Assembly: GCF_032911445.1 (NCBI RefSeq)
Contig: NZ_JAWJEJ010000002.1
Coordinates: 682,001-746,000 of the forward strand
Direction of reading: 5' to 3'
Source: Sphingomonas sp. HF-S4
GTDB taxonomy: Bacteria; Pseudomonadota; Alphaproteobacteria; Sphingomonadales; Sphingomonadaceae
Length of the DNA stretch: 64,000 bases
Both the position numbers and the translations under genes were made by a program. Positions 19,230 to 28,195 of the stretch are shown here, in pieces. The notes under the pieces are model-generated. The model searched no databases. It saw only the letters and a program-made list of their open reading frames with translations, and was not told the DNA's origin. How positions within the stretch are numbered: the first letter of the stretch is position 1; the number at the start of each line of letters is the position of its first letter.

Positions 19230-21425
19230 ATGGTCATCCAGATCCGCACCAATCTCGACGAGCCCGAAACCGGCGACACCTTCGTCCCCCATCGCCCCAA
19301 CCGCCCCGAGAAGAGCGAGGGCGGCAAGGCGTTCAAGCTGGTCAGCGACTATCGGCCCTCGGGCGACCAGCGCTTCGCGATCCCCGAGCTGGTCGAGCAG
19401 GCCAGGAACGGCGAGCGCGACCAGGTGCTGCTCGGCGTCACCGGATCGGGCAAGACCTATACCATGGCCAAGGTGATCGAGGAGCTCCAGCGCCCCGCGC
19501 TGATCCTCGCGCCCAACAAGATCCTCGCCGCGCAGCTCTATGGCGAGTTCAAGTCGTTCTTTCCCGAGAACGCGGTCGAATATTTCGTCAGCTATTACGA
19601 TTATTACCAGCCCGAAGCCTATGTCCCCCGCTCGGACACGTACATCGAGAAGGAAAGCTCGGTGAACGAGGCGATCGACCGGATGCGCCACTCGGCCACC
19701 CGCGCGCTGCTCGAACGCGACGACGTCATCATCGTCGCCTCGGTCTCGTGCCTCTACGGCATCGGCTCGGTCGAGACCTACAGCGCGATGATCTTCGATT
19801 TGAAGAAGGGCCAGGTCGAGGACCAGCGCGAGATCATCCGCAAACTCGTCGCGCTCCAGTACAAGCGCAACGACCAGGCCTTCGCGCGCGGCAATTTCCG
19901 CGTCCGCGGCGACAGCCTCGAAATCTTCCCGTCGCACTATGAGGACACCGCCTGGCGGATCTCGTTCTTCGGCGACGAGATCGAGGAGATCACCGAGTTC
20001 GATCCGCTGACCGGCAGCAAGGTCGCCAACCTCGATTACGTCCGCGTCTATGCCAATTCGCACCACGTCACGCCGGGGCCGACGCTCAAGCAGGCGATGG
20101 AGGCGATCAAGTTCGAACTGGCCGAGCGGCTCAAGGAGCTGGAGGCCGAGGGCAAATTGCTCGAGCACCAGCGGCTCGAGCAGCGCACCAATTTCGACCT
20201 CGAGATGATCGCCGCGACCGGCAGTTGCGCGGGCATCGAGAATTACAGCCGCTTCCTCACCGGCCGCATGCCCGGCGAGCCGCCGCCCACCCTGTTCGAG
20301 TATCTCCCCGAGAACGCCTTGCTCTTCGTCGACGAGAGCCACCAGACGATCGGCCAGATCAACGGCATGTCGCGCGGCGACCATCGGCGGAAAATCACGC
20401 TGGCGGAATACGGCTTCCGCCTGCCCTCGGCGATCGACAACCGCCCGCTGCGCTTCAACGAATGGGACGCGATGCGCCCGCAGACCACCTATGTCTCGGC
20501 GACCCCGGGCGGGTGGGAGATGGAGCAGTCGGGCGGGGTGTTCGTCGAGCAGGTGATCCGCCCGACCGGGCTGATCGATCCGCCGGTCGAGATCAAGCCG
20601 GTCGAGGAGCAGGTCCAGGACCTGATCCAGGAGTGCCGCAAGACGACCGAGAAGGGCTATCGCACGCTGGTGACCACGCTCACCAAGCGGATGGCCGAGG
20701 ACCTGACCGAGTACATGCACGAGGCGGGGGTCAAGGTCCGCTACATGCACTCGGACACCGAGACGCTGGAGCGCATCGAACTGATCCGCGACCTTCGCAT
20801 GGGCGTGTACGACGTGCTGATCGGGATCAACCTGCTGCGCGAGGGGCTCGACATCCCCGAATGCGGGCTGGTCGCGATCCTCGACGCCGACAAGGAGGGC
20901 TTTCTCCGCTCCGAGACCTCGCTGATCCAGACGATCGGCCGCGCGGCGCGCAACGTCGAGGGCCGCGTGATCCTCTATGCCGACCGGATCACCGGCAGCA
21001 TGGAGCGCGCGCTCGCCGAGACCGGCCGCCGCCGCGAGAAGCAGCACGCCTACAATATCGAGCACGGCATCACGCCGGAGACGATCAAGCGCGACATCGG
21101 CGACATCATCTCGCACGTCTCGAACAAGGATGGCGTGCTGGTCGAGATCGACGCCGACCGCCCGCACATGGTCGGCCACAATCTCCGCGCCTATATCGAG
21201 GAGCTCGAGAAGAAGATGCGCGACGCCGCCGCGAACCTGGAGTTCGAGGAAGCCGGGCGTCTCCGCGACGAGATTCGCGGCCTCGAGCAGGAGGAACTCG
21301 GGCTGCCCCCGGGCGAGCACAAGGCCCCGATCATGGGCCGCAGCAACGAAGGCAAGCCGGGCACCCGCAAGACAAGGTACGGGAAGCAGACCAAGACCCG
21401 CTTCGGCGGATCGCGCGGGCGATGA
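19230..21425 (+). CDS. uvrB: Excinuclease ABC subunit UvrB
   Basis: A 731-residue UvrB, the damage-verification helicase of nucleotide excision repair, which partners UvrA and UvrC in the cytosol. Walker A is [13 protein letters not shown] (about residues 69-81). The beta-hairpin region is [20 protein letters not shown], the DEAD-like motif is [12 protein letters not shown], the helicase motifs include [12 protein letters not shown] and [12 protein letters not shown], and the C-terminal UVR domain [20 protein letters not shown] contacts UvrC. An N-terminal extension of about 30 residues precedes the core. I saw no clear SOS box in the 178 bp upstream. Confidence 0.98.
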   Translation: MVIQIRTNLDEPETGDTFVPHRPNRPEKSEGGKAFKLVSDYRPSGDQRFAIPELVEQARNGERDQVLLGVTGSGKTYTMAKVIEELQRPALILAPNKILAAQLYGEFKSFFPENAVEYFVSYYDYYQPEAYVPRSDTYIEKESSVNEAIDRMRHSATRALLERDDVIIVASVSCLYGIGSVETYSAMIFDLKKGQVEDQREIIRKLVALQYKRNDQAFARGNFRVRGDSLEIFPSHYEDTAWRISFFGDEIEEITEFDPLTGSKVANLDYVRVYANSHHVTPGPTLKQAMEAIKFELAERLKELEAEGKLLEHQRLEQRTNFDLEMIAATGSCAGIENYSRFLTGRMPGEPPPTLFEYLPENALLFVDESHQTIGQINGMSRGDHRRKITLAEYGFRLPSAIDNRPLRFNEWDAMRPQTTYVSATPGGWEMEQSGGVFVEQVIRPTGLIDPPVEIKPVEEQVQDLIQECRKTTEKGYRTLVTTLTKRMAEDLTEYMHEAGVKVRYMHSDTETLERIELIRDLRMGVYDVLIGINLLREGLDIPECGLVAILDADKEGFLRSETSLIQTIGRAARNVEGRVILYADRITGSMERALAETGRRREKQHAYNIEHGITPETIKRDIGDIISHVSNKDGVLVEIDADRPHMVGHNLRAYIEELEKKMRDAAANLEFEEAGRLRDEIRGLEQEELGLPPGEHKAPIMGRSNEGKPGTRKTRYGKQTKTRFGGSRGR

Positions 21426-21542
21426 TCAGGGCGCAGGCGCCTCAAGAATTGCTATCGTAACGGTTACGTACTGGGGACTCTACGGATTTATGATCGCGGC
21501 GCTTGATGCTTAATTAAAGCACGAAATTGTTGGAGTCGCGTA

Positions 21543-21968
21543 GTGATTAAGCAGCTCTGCGCAGAACATCGCGCCCTGGAGGCCCAGGCCGCGCTTCTGC
21601 TCGATATCGTCGCGGGCGAGGTTCCCGATGCCGCCGCCGTCGCCGGGATGCGGTGGGGGATGGCGCAGGCCCTGGTCGCCCATTGCAGCCGCGAGGACCG
21701 GCAGGTCTACGATGTGTTGCTGTCGTCCGGCGATGCAGTCGCCACCGGCATTGCCTGGCGGTATCGCAAGGATCATGGCCGGCTCGCGCCAGCCTTCGCC
21801 GACTATGTCGTCGCCTGGCCGGTTGGTCGGATCAACCGCGAATGGGTGCGGTTTCGCGAGGAAACACGGAAGGTCCTCGCCGGCCTTGCCGAACGCATCG
21901 AGCGGGAAGAGCATGTGCTCTACTCCCATGCCGAGCGCGTTCTCGCGCACCGCCGGGCCGCTGCTTGA
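21543..21968 (+). CDS. Hemerythrin-domain protein
   Basis: A 141-residue four-helix HHE-type protein. Potential iron ligands are spaced as in the family: EHRALE (His 9), VAHCSREDRQVYD (about residue 48), RKDHGRLAP (about 79) and REEHVLYSHAE (about 122-128). Proteins of this type bind O2 or NO at a di-iron site or handle iron. It starts with GTG 21543, with GGAG eight bases upstream. It stands alone between uvrB and a lipoprotein gene. Confidence 0.8.
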   Translation: MIKQLCAEHRALEAQAALLLDIVAGEVPDAAAVAGMRWGMAQALVAHCSREDRQVYDVLLSSGDAVATGIAWRYRKDHGRLAPAFADYVVAWPVGRINREWVRFREETRKVLAGLAERIEREEHVLYSHAERVLAHRRAAA

Positions 21969-22009
21969 TCGAAGGTTGAGGCGGCGGGGGACTTCCCCCA
22001 TAAGGCGGC

Positions 22010-22543
22010 ATGCGTCGCATCGTGTTCGCCAGCGTATCCGCCACCGCCCTGCTGCTCGCAGGCTGCGTTGCGCCCAGCCAGCCCCCGGTCCGCCCCGCGC
22101 CGCCGGTCGCCGTCCCCACGCCCGCGCCGACCCCGGCTCCCGCGCCGCCGCCTGCCAGCGCCGATTGGCGCGACTGGCCCTATTCCCCCGGGACCTGGAG
22201 CTACCGCGCCGACGCCACCGGCGGCGTCGCCAGCTTCGGCCTCGCCGGCCAGCCCGCCGAACTGTCTCTGCGATGTGACCAGGCCCGCGGCCGCATTGTC
22301 CTGTCGCGCCGCAGCGCGGGCGGTGCGCCGAGCCTCACCATCCGCACGACCAGCGTGGCGCGAACGCTGACCGCCGCTCCCGCCGCTGGCACCCTCGCCG
22401 CCGATCTCGGCGCGCGTGACACGCTTATCGACGCGCTGGGATACAGCCGCGGGCGCTTCGTCGTGGAGGGTGGGGCGATGCCGACGCTGGTGGTGCCGTC
22501 CTGGGCCGAGATCCTGCGAGTGGCGGAAGACTGCCGCGGCTGA
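22010..22543 (+). CDS. Small lipoprotein with proline-rich linker
   Basis: A 177-residue protein with a lipoprotein signal (MRRIVFASVSATALLLAGC; lipobox LAGC, Cys 19), then about 30 residues of Pro/Ala/Val linker, then a compact domain beginning DWRDWPYSPGTWSYR and containing two cysteines (LRCDQARG and EDCRG) that may form a disulfide. Probably outer-membrane anchored and facing the periplasm. No family recognised. The last two thirds, TPGTWSYRADATGG onward, look structured with beta content. Confidence 0.75.
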   Translation: MRRIVFASVSATALLLAGCVAPSQPPVRPAPPVAVPTPAPTPAPAPPPASADWRDWPYSPGTWSYRADATGGVASFGLAGQPAELSLRCDQARGRIVLSRRSAGGAPSLTIRTTSVARTLTAAPAAGTLAADLGARDTLIDALGYSRGRFVVEGGAMPTLVVPSWAEILRVAEDCRG

Positions 22544-22692
22544 GTCGCCACGCAGGGTGCGTGCGGCGAACCACAGAACTCTAAGAATCGCATCATCTTC
22601 GCGTTAAAACAAGACTTGTTCTGCGACTCGCATTGATTCAAGATTCGTCCGTGGCCGCAAGCCACGCTCGTTCTTCAACTTGCGAAAGGAGG
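22544..22692. promoter_or_regulatory. Candidate promoter and leader of the 18-codon ORF
   Basis: This gap contains a plausible sigma-70 pair on the plus strand: TTGTTC (22616-22621) and CAAGAT (22639-22644) with a 17-bp spacer. Transcription from it would start about 22651 and give a leader of roughly 50 nt to the 22700 ATG. The local DNA is AT-richer than the surrounding genes. Confidence 0.35.
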
Positions 22693-22699
22693 TGATCCG

Positions 22700-22756
22700 A
22701 TGTCTCATGGTTCAGCAATGGGGTCGGTTCAGTTCGTTCGGGAGACGCGCCGCTGA
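22700..22756 (+). CDS. 18-residue ORF with a 15-nt anti-16S leader
   Basis: The ORF encodes MSHGSAMGSVQFVRETRR and stops at TGA 22754-22756. Directly upstream, GAAAGGAGGTGATCC (22684-22698) is the exact complement of the 3' end that I know for bacterial 16S rRNA, and AGGAGG lies seven bases before the ATG, the best possible spacing. No other gene in the window has such a leader. About 135 nt after the stop there is a strong terminator (22893-22938), so this may be a stand-alone mRNA, a leader peptide/attenuator, or a small regulatory RNA. I do not recognise the peptide. Coding status rests on the leader strength only. Confidence 0.5.
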   Translation: MSHGSAMGSVQFVRETRR

Positions 22757-22892
22757 TCTGAAGGCGCGGGCGGAAGTCCTCCGCTCGTAGGGTGCGCGGG
22801 AGGTATTTTCCTCCAATCAACGCGCGCCAGCCATCGGAACAGCGGTCCGCATGGTCTCCCGGGCTGGAGCTCTCCGGCCGCTGACCATGTCG

Positions 22893-22938
22893 GAGGTCGC
22901 CGGGTGCCCTGATGGGCCCCGGCGGCCTCTTTCATTTT
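22893..22938 (+). terminator. Strong Rho-independent terminator
   Basis: GAGG-x-CGCCGGG-xx-CCC, a TGAT loop, then the complementary strand ending CCTC, followed by TTTCATTTT. It closes the transcript carrying the 18-codon ORF and precedes a decayed kinase-like gene. Confidence 0.85.
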
Positions 22939-23211
22939 GGACATAGCCCGAATGCAGCTGCTGTCCTCTATGGCCCGCCCGCCGCGGGCAAGCGCACCAT
23001 CGCGCGCGTCATCGCCGAGCTGCCGTTGTTCCACAATCATCTCGTGGTCGATGCGGTCGCGGCGATCTTCCCCTTCGGCGCGCCCGAGTTCGTGCGCCTG
23101 CGCGAGTAGTTCTGGCTCGAGGCGCTGGGCGCCGCCGCCGGCCGCTCGCAGATCTTCACCTTCAATCCCGAAGCCAGCGTCGCGCCCTGCCGGCACCGGC
23201 CTGCGCCATAG
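22930..23211 (+). pseudogene. Broken P-loop kinase-like gene
   Basis: The frame reads AAAVLYGPPAAGKRTIARVI (a Walker A motif), then LFHNHLVVDAVAAIFPFGAP and EFVRLRE. It is then cut by an in-frame TAG at 23107-23109 and continues FWLEALGAAAGRSQIFTFNP to a second stop at 23209. The pattern matches small P-loop nucleoside/shikimate-kinase-like ATPases, but the second half of such proteins is missing and there is no usable start codon after the terminator. The 3' end is abutted by mnmA on the other strand. Confidence 0.7.
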
Positions 23212-23222
23212 GCGGCGGAATG

Positions 23223-24362
23223 TCAGGCAGTCGCCAGTTCCGCCCGTTCGGTTTCCTGTATCCAGCCGCCGCCGAGCACGCGGTCCTCGGCGTACAGCAC
23301 TGCCGCCTGGCCCGGTGCCACGCCATATTCGGGGGTCTCGAACACCACGCGCCCGTCCGCAAACCGCGCGGGCACCGGCTTGGCGAGGCTGCGTACCTTC
23401 ACCGTCATCAGCCCGTCGTATTCGCCGCCGAGCCAGTTCACCCCGTCGATCCGCGCTGCGCGCACCGCAAGCGCGCGCTTGGGGCCGACCACCACCGCGC
23501 GCGTCGCGGCATCGAGGCGGAGGACATAATAGGGTTCGGGTGCCCCGCCGATCTCGAGCCCGCGGCGCTGGCCGACGGTGAAGTGAATGAGACCCTTGTG
23601 CTCGCCGAGCTTCCGCCCGCTTTCATCGACGATGGCGCCGCTCGTTTCCGCTTCCGGACGCAATTTCTTGACCAGGCTGGCATAATCGCCGTCCGGGACG
23701 AAGCAGATGTCCTGGCTGTCGGGCTTGCCCGCGACGCCGAGGCCGAGTTCGGCGGCCAGCTCGCGGACGCGCGGCTTGGGCATGCCGCCCAGCGGGAAGC
23801 GCAGGAAGTCGAGCTGCGCCTGGGTGGTGGCGAACAGGAAATAGCTCTGGTCGCGCGCGGGATCGGCGGCGCGGTGGAGCTCGGCGCCCTGCGGCCCTTC
23901 GACTCGGCGGACATAATGGCCGGTGGCGAGGCAGTCGGCGCCGAGGTCGCGCGCGAGCGCGAACAGATCGGTGAACTTGGGGCCCATGTTGCACTTGACG
24001 CACGGGATCGGGGTGCGCCCGGCGAGATATTCGTCGGCGAAATCGTCGATCACGGTCTCGCGGAAGCTCGAGGCGTGGTCGAACACGTAATGCGCGATGC
24101 CCAGCCGATCGCAAACCGCGCGCGCGTCGCGGATGTCGCGCCCGGCACAGCACGAGCCCGCGCGGCCCACCGCCTCGCCATGATCGTAGAGCTGGAGCGT
24201 AACCCCGATCGTCTCGGCCCCGCTTGCCGCCGCGAGCGCGGCCACGACGGAGGAATCGACTCCGCCCGACATGGCGACGACGATGCGCCGCTTGGCGAGC
24301 GGCTCGGGCAACTGGAAATCGGCGGAGGTCACGCCCGCGCACATAAGCGCTTGTGTCCGCAT
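23223..24362 (-). CDS. mnmA: tRNA 2-thiouridylase MnmA
   Basis: A 379-residue tRNA-specific 2-thiouridylase that puts sulfur on wobble U34 of Lys, Glu and Gln tRNAs using persulfide sulfur. The PP-loop is [15 protein letters not shown]. The two catalytic cysteines lie in [12 protein letters not shown] and [15 protein letters not shown], and TGHYVR and QRRGLEIGG are also typical. The start is uncertain: ATG 24362, ATG 24344 and GTG further in are all possible and none has a good Shine-Dalgarno. A 13-bp triple repeat lies immediately upstream. Confidence 0.96.
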   Translation of the reverse strand: MRTQALMCAGVTSADFQLPEPLAKRRIVVAMSGGVDSSVVAALAAASGAETIGVTLQLYDHGEAVGRAGSCCAGRDIRDARAVCDRLGIAHYVFDHASSFRETVIDDFADEYLAGRTPIPCVKCNMGPKFTDLFALARDLGADCLATGHYVRRVEGPQGAELHRAADPARDQSYFLFATTQAQLDFLRFPLGGMPKPRVRELAAELGLGVAGKPDSQDICFVPDGDYASLVKKLRPEAETSGAIVDESGRKLGEHKGLIHFTVGQRRGLEIGGAPEPYYVLRLDAATRAVVVGPKRALAVRAARIDGVNWLGGEYDGLMTVKVRSLAKPVPARFADGRVVFETPEYGVAPGQAAVLYAEDRVLGGGWIQETERAELATA

Positions 24363-24366
24363 GATC

Positions 24367-24405
24367 CAGTGCACTTGGCCAGTGCACTTGGCCAGCGCAC
24401 TCGGC
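24367..24405. repeat. Triplicated 13-bp tandem repeat upstream of mnmA
   Basis: Two perfect copies of CAGTGCACTTGGC are followed by one with two changes (CAGCGCACTCGGC). The unit contains the palindrome GTGCAC. It starts 5 bp upstream of the chosen mnmA start codon and replaces the ribosome-binding region. Further upstream in the same gap, GGAAACGCT (24430-24438) and AGCGTTTCC (24459-24467) form an inverted repeat. Confidence 0.8.
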
Positions 24406-24541
24406 CGGTGCGGGTAACACGGTCCGGGCGGAAACGCTTCGGAAACCGAGGTTAAGCGAGCGTTTCCAGCGGCTTTACGGCCCCTTCATGCTGCTTCGCT
24501 AAAGCTGGCCGGCCAAGAGAGTAGAGAATGGATTCGCATTC

Positions 24542-24769
24542 GTGGACTTGAGCTTCGCCAGACTGGATCGCGACGTGGCGGTTACCGCCATGCCGACCGA
24601 ATTGGCGGTGTTGCTGGTCGGCGTGGCGGCCCGCCAGGCGGCGAGCCCCACCGCGTGTGCGCAGACCAGGCTCGCGCTCGTGGCACCGGCGGACTCGCTG
24701 CTGGCGCCGGCGCATGGCGCATTCCACCGCGCCGCCGCGCTGACGCTAAGAAGCCGGCAAGAGGAATGA
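24542..24769 (+). CDS. Doubtful small ORF
   Basis: A 75-residue GTG-started frame (opening MDLSFARLDRDVAVTAMPTE) in the 500-bp gap between mnmA and sciP. Its third codon positions are strongly G/C, like real genes here, but there is no Shine-Dalgarno, no recognised domain, and the opposite strand also has an open frame. It could be a gene remnant. Otherwise this gap holds only the tandem repeat, an inverted repeat and a GANTC methylation site at 24531. Confidence 0.25.
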   Translation: MDLSFARLDRDVAVTAMPTELAVLLVGVAARQAASPTACAQTRLALVAPADSLLAPAHGAFHRAAALTLRSRQEE

Positions 24770-24868
24770 ATTTGGCATTTACCGTGGCGTTTTAGCCGAT
24801 GTTCAAACGCTGCGGATATTGCGTGTTGTGTGAGTAACGGGGGCCCCCCGCCCCGATGAGGCATGTAG

Positions 24869-25168
24869 ATGATTGAGAACCAGAAGATCCGTCCAGCGAA
24901 AGTGATCGGGCCGCTCGGTGAGCCGCTGACGCTCGATACGCTGCCACCGCCCGAGACTACCCGCTGGGTGGTACGTCGCAAGGCCGAGGTCGTCGCGGCG
25001 GTCAACGGGGGCCTGCTGAGCGTCGACGAAGTCTGCGAGCGCTATGGACTCACCGTCGAGGAATTCGCAGGCTGGCAGCGCGCGATCGATCGCTCGGGCA
25101 TGCCGGGGCTGCGCGTGACGCGCATCCAGCATTATCGCTCGCTCTACGAGCGCCAGCAGAAATATTGA
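24869..25168 (+). CDS. sciP: CtrA inhibitor SciP (DUF1153)
   Basis: A 99-residue helix-turn-helix protein that matches SciP over its whole length: KVIGPLGEPLTLDTLPPPET, TRWVVRRKAEVVAAVNGG, LLSVDEVCERYGLTVEEFAG and WQRAIDRSGMPGLRVTRIQ. In Caulobacter SciP binds the cell-cycle regulator CtrA and represses its targets after division; the same role is likely here. ATG 24869 follows GATGAGGCATGTAG with a GAGG Shine-Dalgarno. A good terminator follows the gene. Confidence 0.93.
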   Translation: MIENQKIRPAKVIGPLGEPLTLDTLPPPETTRWVVRRKAEVVAAVNGGLLSVDEVCERYGLTVEEFAGWQRAIDRSGMPGLRVTRIQHYRSLYERQQKY

Positions 25169-25193
25169 GACGCCCCTCCCATCGGGCCAGAGG

Positions 25194-25234
25194 CGGCTCG
25201 CTTCCCGGACACGGGAGGCGAGCCGTTTTCTTTT
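25194..25234 (+). terminator. Terminator after sciP
   Basis: A 13-bp stem CGGCTCGCTTCCC / GGGAGGCGAGCCG, with a near-central A/T mismatch pairing and a GGACAC loop, followed by TTTTCTTTT. Confidence 0.92.
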
Positions 25235-25362
25235 CGGCACGGCCAAATGGCAGTAAAGTTCCGCCCCCGCATCGAAATATCGGTACGGAACCAATACGAC
25301 CATTTGCGTATTTCTGTTTCTGTCGCCCGGGCCAACCGGGCTAGCAACGGAAGGGACTTGTC

Positions 25363-25617
25363 ATGGGTCTTATTGTTTGGCTCGTCATCGGCGGTGTTGT
25401 CGGCTGGTTGGCGAGCATTGTCATGCGTACCGATGCCCAGCAGGGCATCTTCCTCAACGTCGTAGTCGGCATCGTCGGCGCGTTCATCGGCGGCCTGCTC
25501 TTCGGCGGCTCGATCAACAACGGCGCGATCACTCCGATGACCTTCCTGGTCTCGCTGCTGGGTGCGATCATCCTGCTGGCGATCGTCAACCTCGTTCGTC
25601 GCGGCGCCGTCCGCTAA
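25363..25617 (+). CDS. GlsB/YeaQ/YmgE-family membrane protein
   Basis: An 84-residue, three-helix membrane protein: MGLIVWLVIGGVVGWLASIV, then NVVVGIVGAFIGGLLFGG, then LVSLLGAIILLAIVNLVRRG. The glycine pattern GG-x-x-GW and the loop MRTDAQQGIFLN are typical of this stress-associated inner-membrane family. GGAAGGGA precedes ATG 25363. A second member is encoded at 26496-26756. Confidence 0.9.
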   Translation: MGLIVWLVIGGVVGWLASIVMRTDAQQGIFLNVVVGIVGAFIGGLLFGGSINNGAITPMTFLVSLLGAIILLAIVNLVRRGAVR

Positions 25618-25633
25618 ACGCACGAGGCGCTAT

Positions 25634-25672
25634 CAAAAAAAAGGGGCTGCCCCGAAAGGGCGGCCCCTTTTT
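25634..25672. terminator. Bidirectional terminator between convergent genes
   Basis: Stem GGGGCTGCC (25643-25651) / GGCGGCCCC (25659-25667) with a seven-base loop. TTTTT follows on the plus strand, and an A-run on the left gives a T-run for the minus-strand gene. Confidence 0.92.
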
Positions 25673-25682
25673 CATGCGCGCC

Positions 25683-26411
25683 TCACTTGAGCAGGAAGCG
25701 CACCGAGAGCGACACGCGCAGTTCCTGCTCGCCCGCGGCAATCTGGGTATCGGCCTGCGGCGCGGCGGCGAAGCGCTCGGCGCGGACCATCACCGGCATC
25801 GGCGGCTGCACCCCGCCGCTCTCGGAAATCGACAGGATGCGATCGACACGCAGCCCCGCCGCCTTGGCATAAAGCTCGGCGCGTGCGCGCGCGGTGGCGA
25901 CCGCGGCGGTGCGCGCCTCGTCGAGCGCGGCCTCGGGCTTTTCGACGGTCAAATTGGGCCCCGAGATGTTGTTGGCGCCTTCCTTGACCAGCGCGTCGAG
26001 GATCGTCCCGCTCTTGGCGACGTCGCGGAAGCGCACCGTCACCTGGTTCGATGCCTGATAGCCGGTGATCACCGGCGGCTGATTCTCAGCATAGCGATAT
26101 TGCGGGCTTAGCTGGATGCTCGATGTCTGGATGTCGCGCTCGGCTACGCCGGCGCGGCGCAGCGCGGCGAGCACGGTCGACATCCGGGCGCTGTTGAGCC
26201 GCATCGCCTCGCCGGCAGTGGCGTTCTGCGTGACCACGCCCGCCTGGATCACGGCGAGATCGGGGGTGCGTGTGCTCACGCCGTCGGCCGAAACGTCGAG
26301 CAGGGTGCCGTCGACCGGCAGCATTACCGGGCGCGCTTCTTGGGCCGAGGCCGACATGGTGGCCAACGTCATTCCCGCGGCAGTCGCGAACAAGGCCAGG
26401 CGAATCATCAA
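25683..26411 (-). CDS. SIMPL-domain (DUF541) periplasmic protein
   Basis: A 242-residue protein with a signal peptide (MMIRLALFATAAGMTLATMSASAQ) and one SIMPL domain: VSADGVSTRTPDLAVIQAGV, NSARMSTVLAALRRAGVAERDIQTSSIQLSPQY, and later AAVATARARAELYAKAAGL. The family (YggE-like) is periplasmic and linked to oxidative-stress tolerance, with no known catalytic activity. GGGGAGA lies upstream of the tandem ATG-ATG start. Confidence 0.9.
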   Translation of the reverse strand: MMIRLALFATAAGMTLATMSASAQEARPVMLPVDGTLLDVSADGVSTRTPDLAVIQAGVVTQNATAGEAMRLNSARMSTVLAALRRAGVAERDIQTSSIQLSPQYRYAENQPPVITGYQASNQVTVRFRDVAKSGTILDALVKEGANNISGPNLTVEKPEAALDEARTAAVATARARAELYAKAAGLRVDRILSISESGGVQPPMPVMVRAERFAAAPQADTQIAAGEQELRVSLSVRFLLK

Positions 26412-26495
26412 AGCATCTCCCCAAAATCAGGTTGGTTTCGCGGCCAGTGCCGCACCGCAGCCGCACCCAAGCTGAACGAACCGGATTGGTGCCGT

Positions 26496-26756
26496 TCAGA
26501 TGCGGCGGACCATCACTATCCGGTAGAAGATCAGCAGGATCACTGCGCCGGCGGTCGCCGCGGCATAGGATTGCCAGCTGCTGTGGCGCACGTCGATCCC
26601 GAGCAGCGGGGTGAGGTAGAAGGCGAGCAGCGCGCCCATGATGCCGAACAATATCGTGACGATGATCCCGCCGGGATCGCGCCCCGGCATGATCAGCTTG
26701 CCGAGCGCCCCGGCGACGAGCCCGATCAACAGCCAGCCTATTATCCCCTCAGGCAT
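26496..26756 (-). CDS. GlsB/YeaQ/YmgE-family membrane protein, second copy
   Basis: An 86-residue three-helix membrane protein: MPEGIIGWLLIGLVAGALGK, DPGGIIVTILFGIMGALLAF and AAATAGAVILLIFYRIVMVR. The LIMPGRDPGG loop is the hallmark of this group. I chose ATG 26756 because GGGAGGGA sits seven bases upstream; the open frame extends 41 codons further but is not coding-like. It lies upstream of the SIMPL gene on the same strand. Confidence 0.9.
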   Translation of the reverse strand: MPEGIIGWLLIGLVAGALGKLIMPGRDPGGIIVTILFGIMGALLAFYLTPLLGIDVRHSSWQSYAAATAGAVILLIFYRIVMVRRI

Positions 26757-26906
26757 GCCATCCCTCCCGTTGCGGCCAGATACGCGACCGGCCGCGAGAC
26801 TCGCGCCGGAGCGTCTGCATTGCAACCGTTTCTTGCGCCCAACGATCCTGACCTTGCGGAAAAGGTCCAGAACGGGCATTGCACAGCAACAAAAGCGAAA
26901 CGGCTC

Positions 26907-26935
26907 TTGTGGCCGGTGCTTTATTCATCTAATAC
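26907..26935 (+). promoter_or_regulatory. Sigma-70-type promoter of the RND efflux operon
   Basis: TTGTGG (26907-26912), a 17-bp spacer, then TAATAC (26930-26935). Transcription would start near 26942, about 45 bp before the adaptor gene start. It is the best -35/-10 pair in the 230-bp gap between the divergent genes. Confidence 0.55.
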
Positions 26936-26986
26936 AGTGCGATCAAGGGGGCATCGGCCGGTTCGGCCGGACAAGAAAGCTCGCAC

Positions 26987-28183
26987 ATGAACTATGAGGC
27001 AGGGATGTTCGGACGTCAGGAGCGGCTGGAGTTCATCGGTGAGGAAACCCGCAAGAGCCGCAAATGGCTCTGGGTCGGAATCGCCGTCATCGTCGTGGTG
27101 GGAATCGCCGCCTTCTTCATGATGAGCGGATCCAAGCCCGCCGACCCCAAGGCGGCTGCCGGCAAGGACGCCGCGGCGGCGTCGGGCGCGCAGATGCCTA
27201 CGGTGACCGTCGCGGCGCCTGGCCGTCGTACGGTCGCGACGATCGTCACCGGCACCGGGAGCCTTGCCGCGCGGCGCGAGATGCCAGTCGGCGTGGTGGG
27301 TGAGGGTGGCGTAGTGACGCGCGTGCTCGTCGAGCCGGGCAGCTGGGTCGGCAAGGGCCAGGTGCTCGCTACGGTCGATCGCAGCGTCCAGGCGCAGACC
27401 GCCGAGTCGCTCGCAGCCTCGGTACGCGTTGCGCAGGCCGATGCACGGCTCGCCCAGGCCGAGCTCGATCGTGCGCAGCAGCTCGTCAAGAACGGCTTCA
27501 TCTCCAAGGCCGATATCGACCGCCGCACCGCGACGCGCGACCAGGCCCAGGCGCGCGTCCGCGTCGCCCAGGCGCAGTTCGCCGAGACCCAGGCGCGCAA
27601 TCGCCGGCTCGACATCCGCGCGCCCGAATCCGGCCTGGTGCTGACGCGCCAGGTCGAGCCCGGCCAGATCGTCAGTGGCGGATCGGGCGTGCTGTTCCGC
27701 ATGGCGCAGGGCGGCCAGATGGAGCTGCGCACCCAGCTCGCCGAGACCGACCTGCAGAAGCTGCACGCCGGCGCGCAGGCCGAAGTGACCCCGACCGGAT
27801 CGAAGCAGGTGTTCAAGGGCCAGGTGTGGCAGGTCTCGCCGGTGATCGATCCGCAGACCCGCCAGGGCATCGCGCGCGTCGCGCTCGCATATGATCCCGG
27901 GCTGCGTCCGGGCGGGTTCGCCGCGGCGCGCATCGTCGCGGGCGGCACCACCGCGGTGTTGCTGCCGCAATCGGCGGTGCAGAGCGACGCCGAGGGCAAT
28001 TACGTGTATATCATCGACGGCAAGAACCAAGCGGTGCGCCGTAGCGTCACCACCGGCGAAGTGTCGGAGGCAGGCGTGGCGATCACCAGCGGACTGACCG
28101 GAAGCGAGCGCGTGGTGCTCACCGCGGGCGCCTTCCTCAATCCGGGTCAGAAGGTGATCCCGAACCTTCAGAAGTCGAACTAA
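26987..28183 (+). CDS. RND efflux periplasmic adaptor (membrane fusion protein)
   Basis: A 398-residue protein with one N-terminal membrane anchor (WLWVGIAVIVVVGIAAFFMM), then a lipoyl/barrel-sandwich motif (VTRVLVEPGSWVGKGQVLATVD), a long coiled-coil hairpin at about residues 145-205 (Ala/Gln-rich, RAQQLVKNGFISKADIDRRT), the second lipoyl half (DIRAPESGLVLTRQVEPGQ) and beta-barrel domains. It links the inner-membrane pump to an outer-membrane channel. A second ATG at 27005 has a better Shine-Dalgarno (GAGGCAGGG) and could be the true start. The pump gene follows by 12 bases. Confidence 0.93.
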   Translation: MNYEAGMFGRQERLEFIGEETRKSRKWLWVGIAVIVVVGIAAFFMMSGSKPADPKAAAGKDAAAASGAQMPTVTVAAPGRRTVATIVTGTGSLAARREMPVGVVGEGGVVTRVLVEPGSWVGKGQVLATVDRSVQAQTAESLAASVRVAQADARLAQAELDRAQQLVKNGFISKADIDRRTATRDQAQARVRVAQAQFAETQARNRRLDIRAPESGLVLTRQVEPGQIVSGGSGVLFRMAQGGQMELRTQLAETDLQKLHAGAQAEVTPTGSKQVFKGQVWQVSPVIDPQTRQGIARVALAYDPGLRPGGFAAARIVAGGTTAVLLPQSAVQSDAEGNYVYIIDGKNQAVRRSVTTGEVSEAGVAITSGLTGSERVVLTAGAFLNPGQKVIPNLQKSN

Positions 28184-28195
28184 GGGCGAACAACG

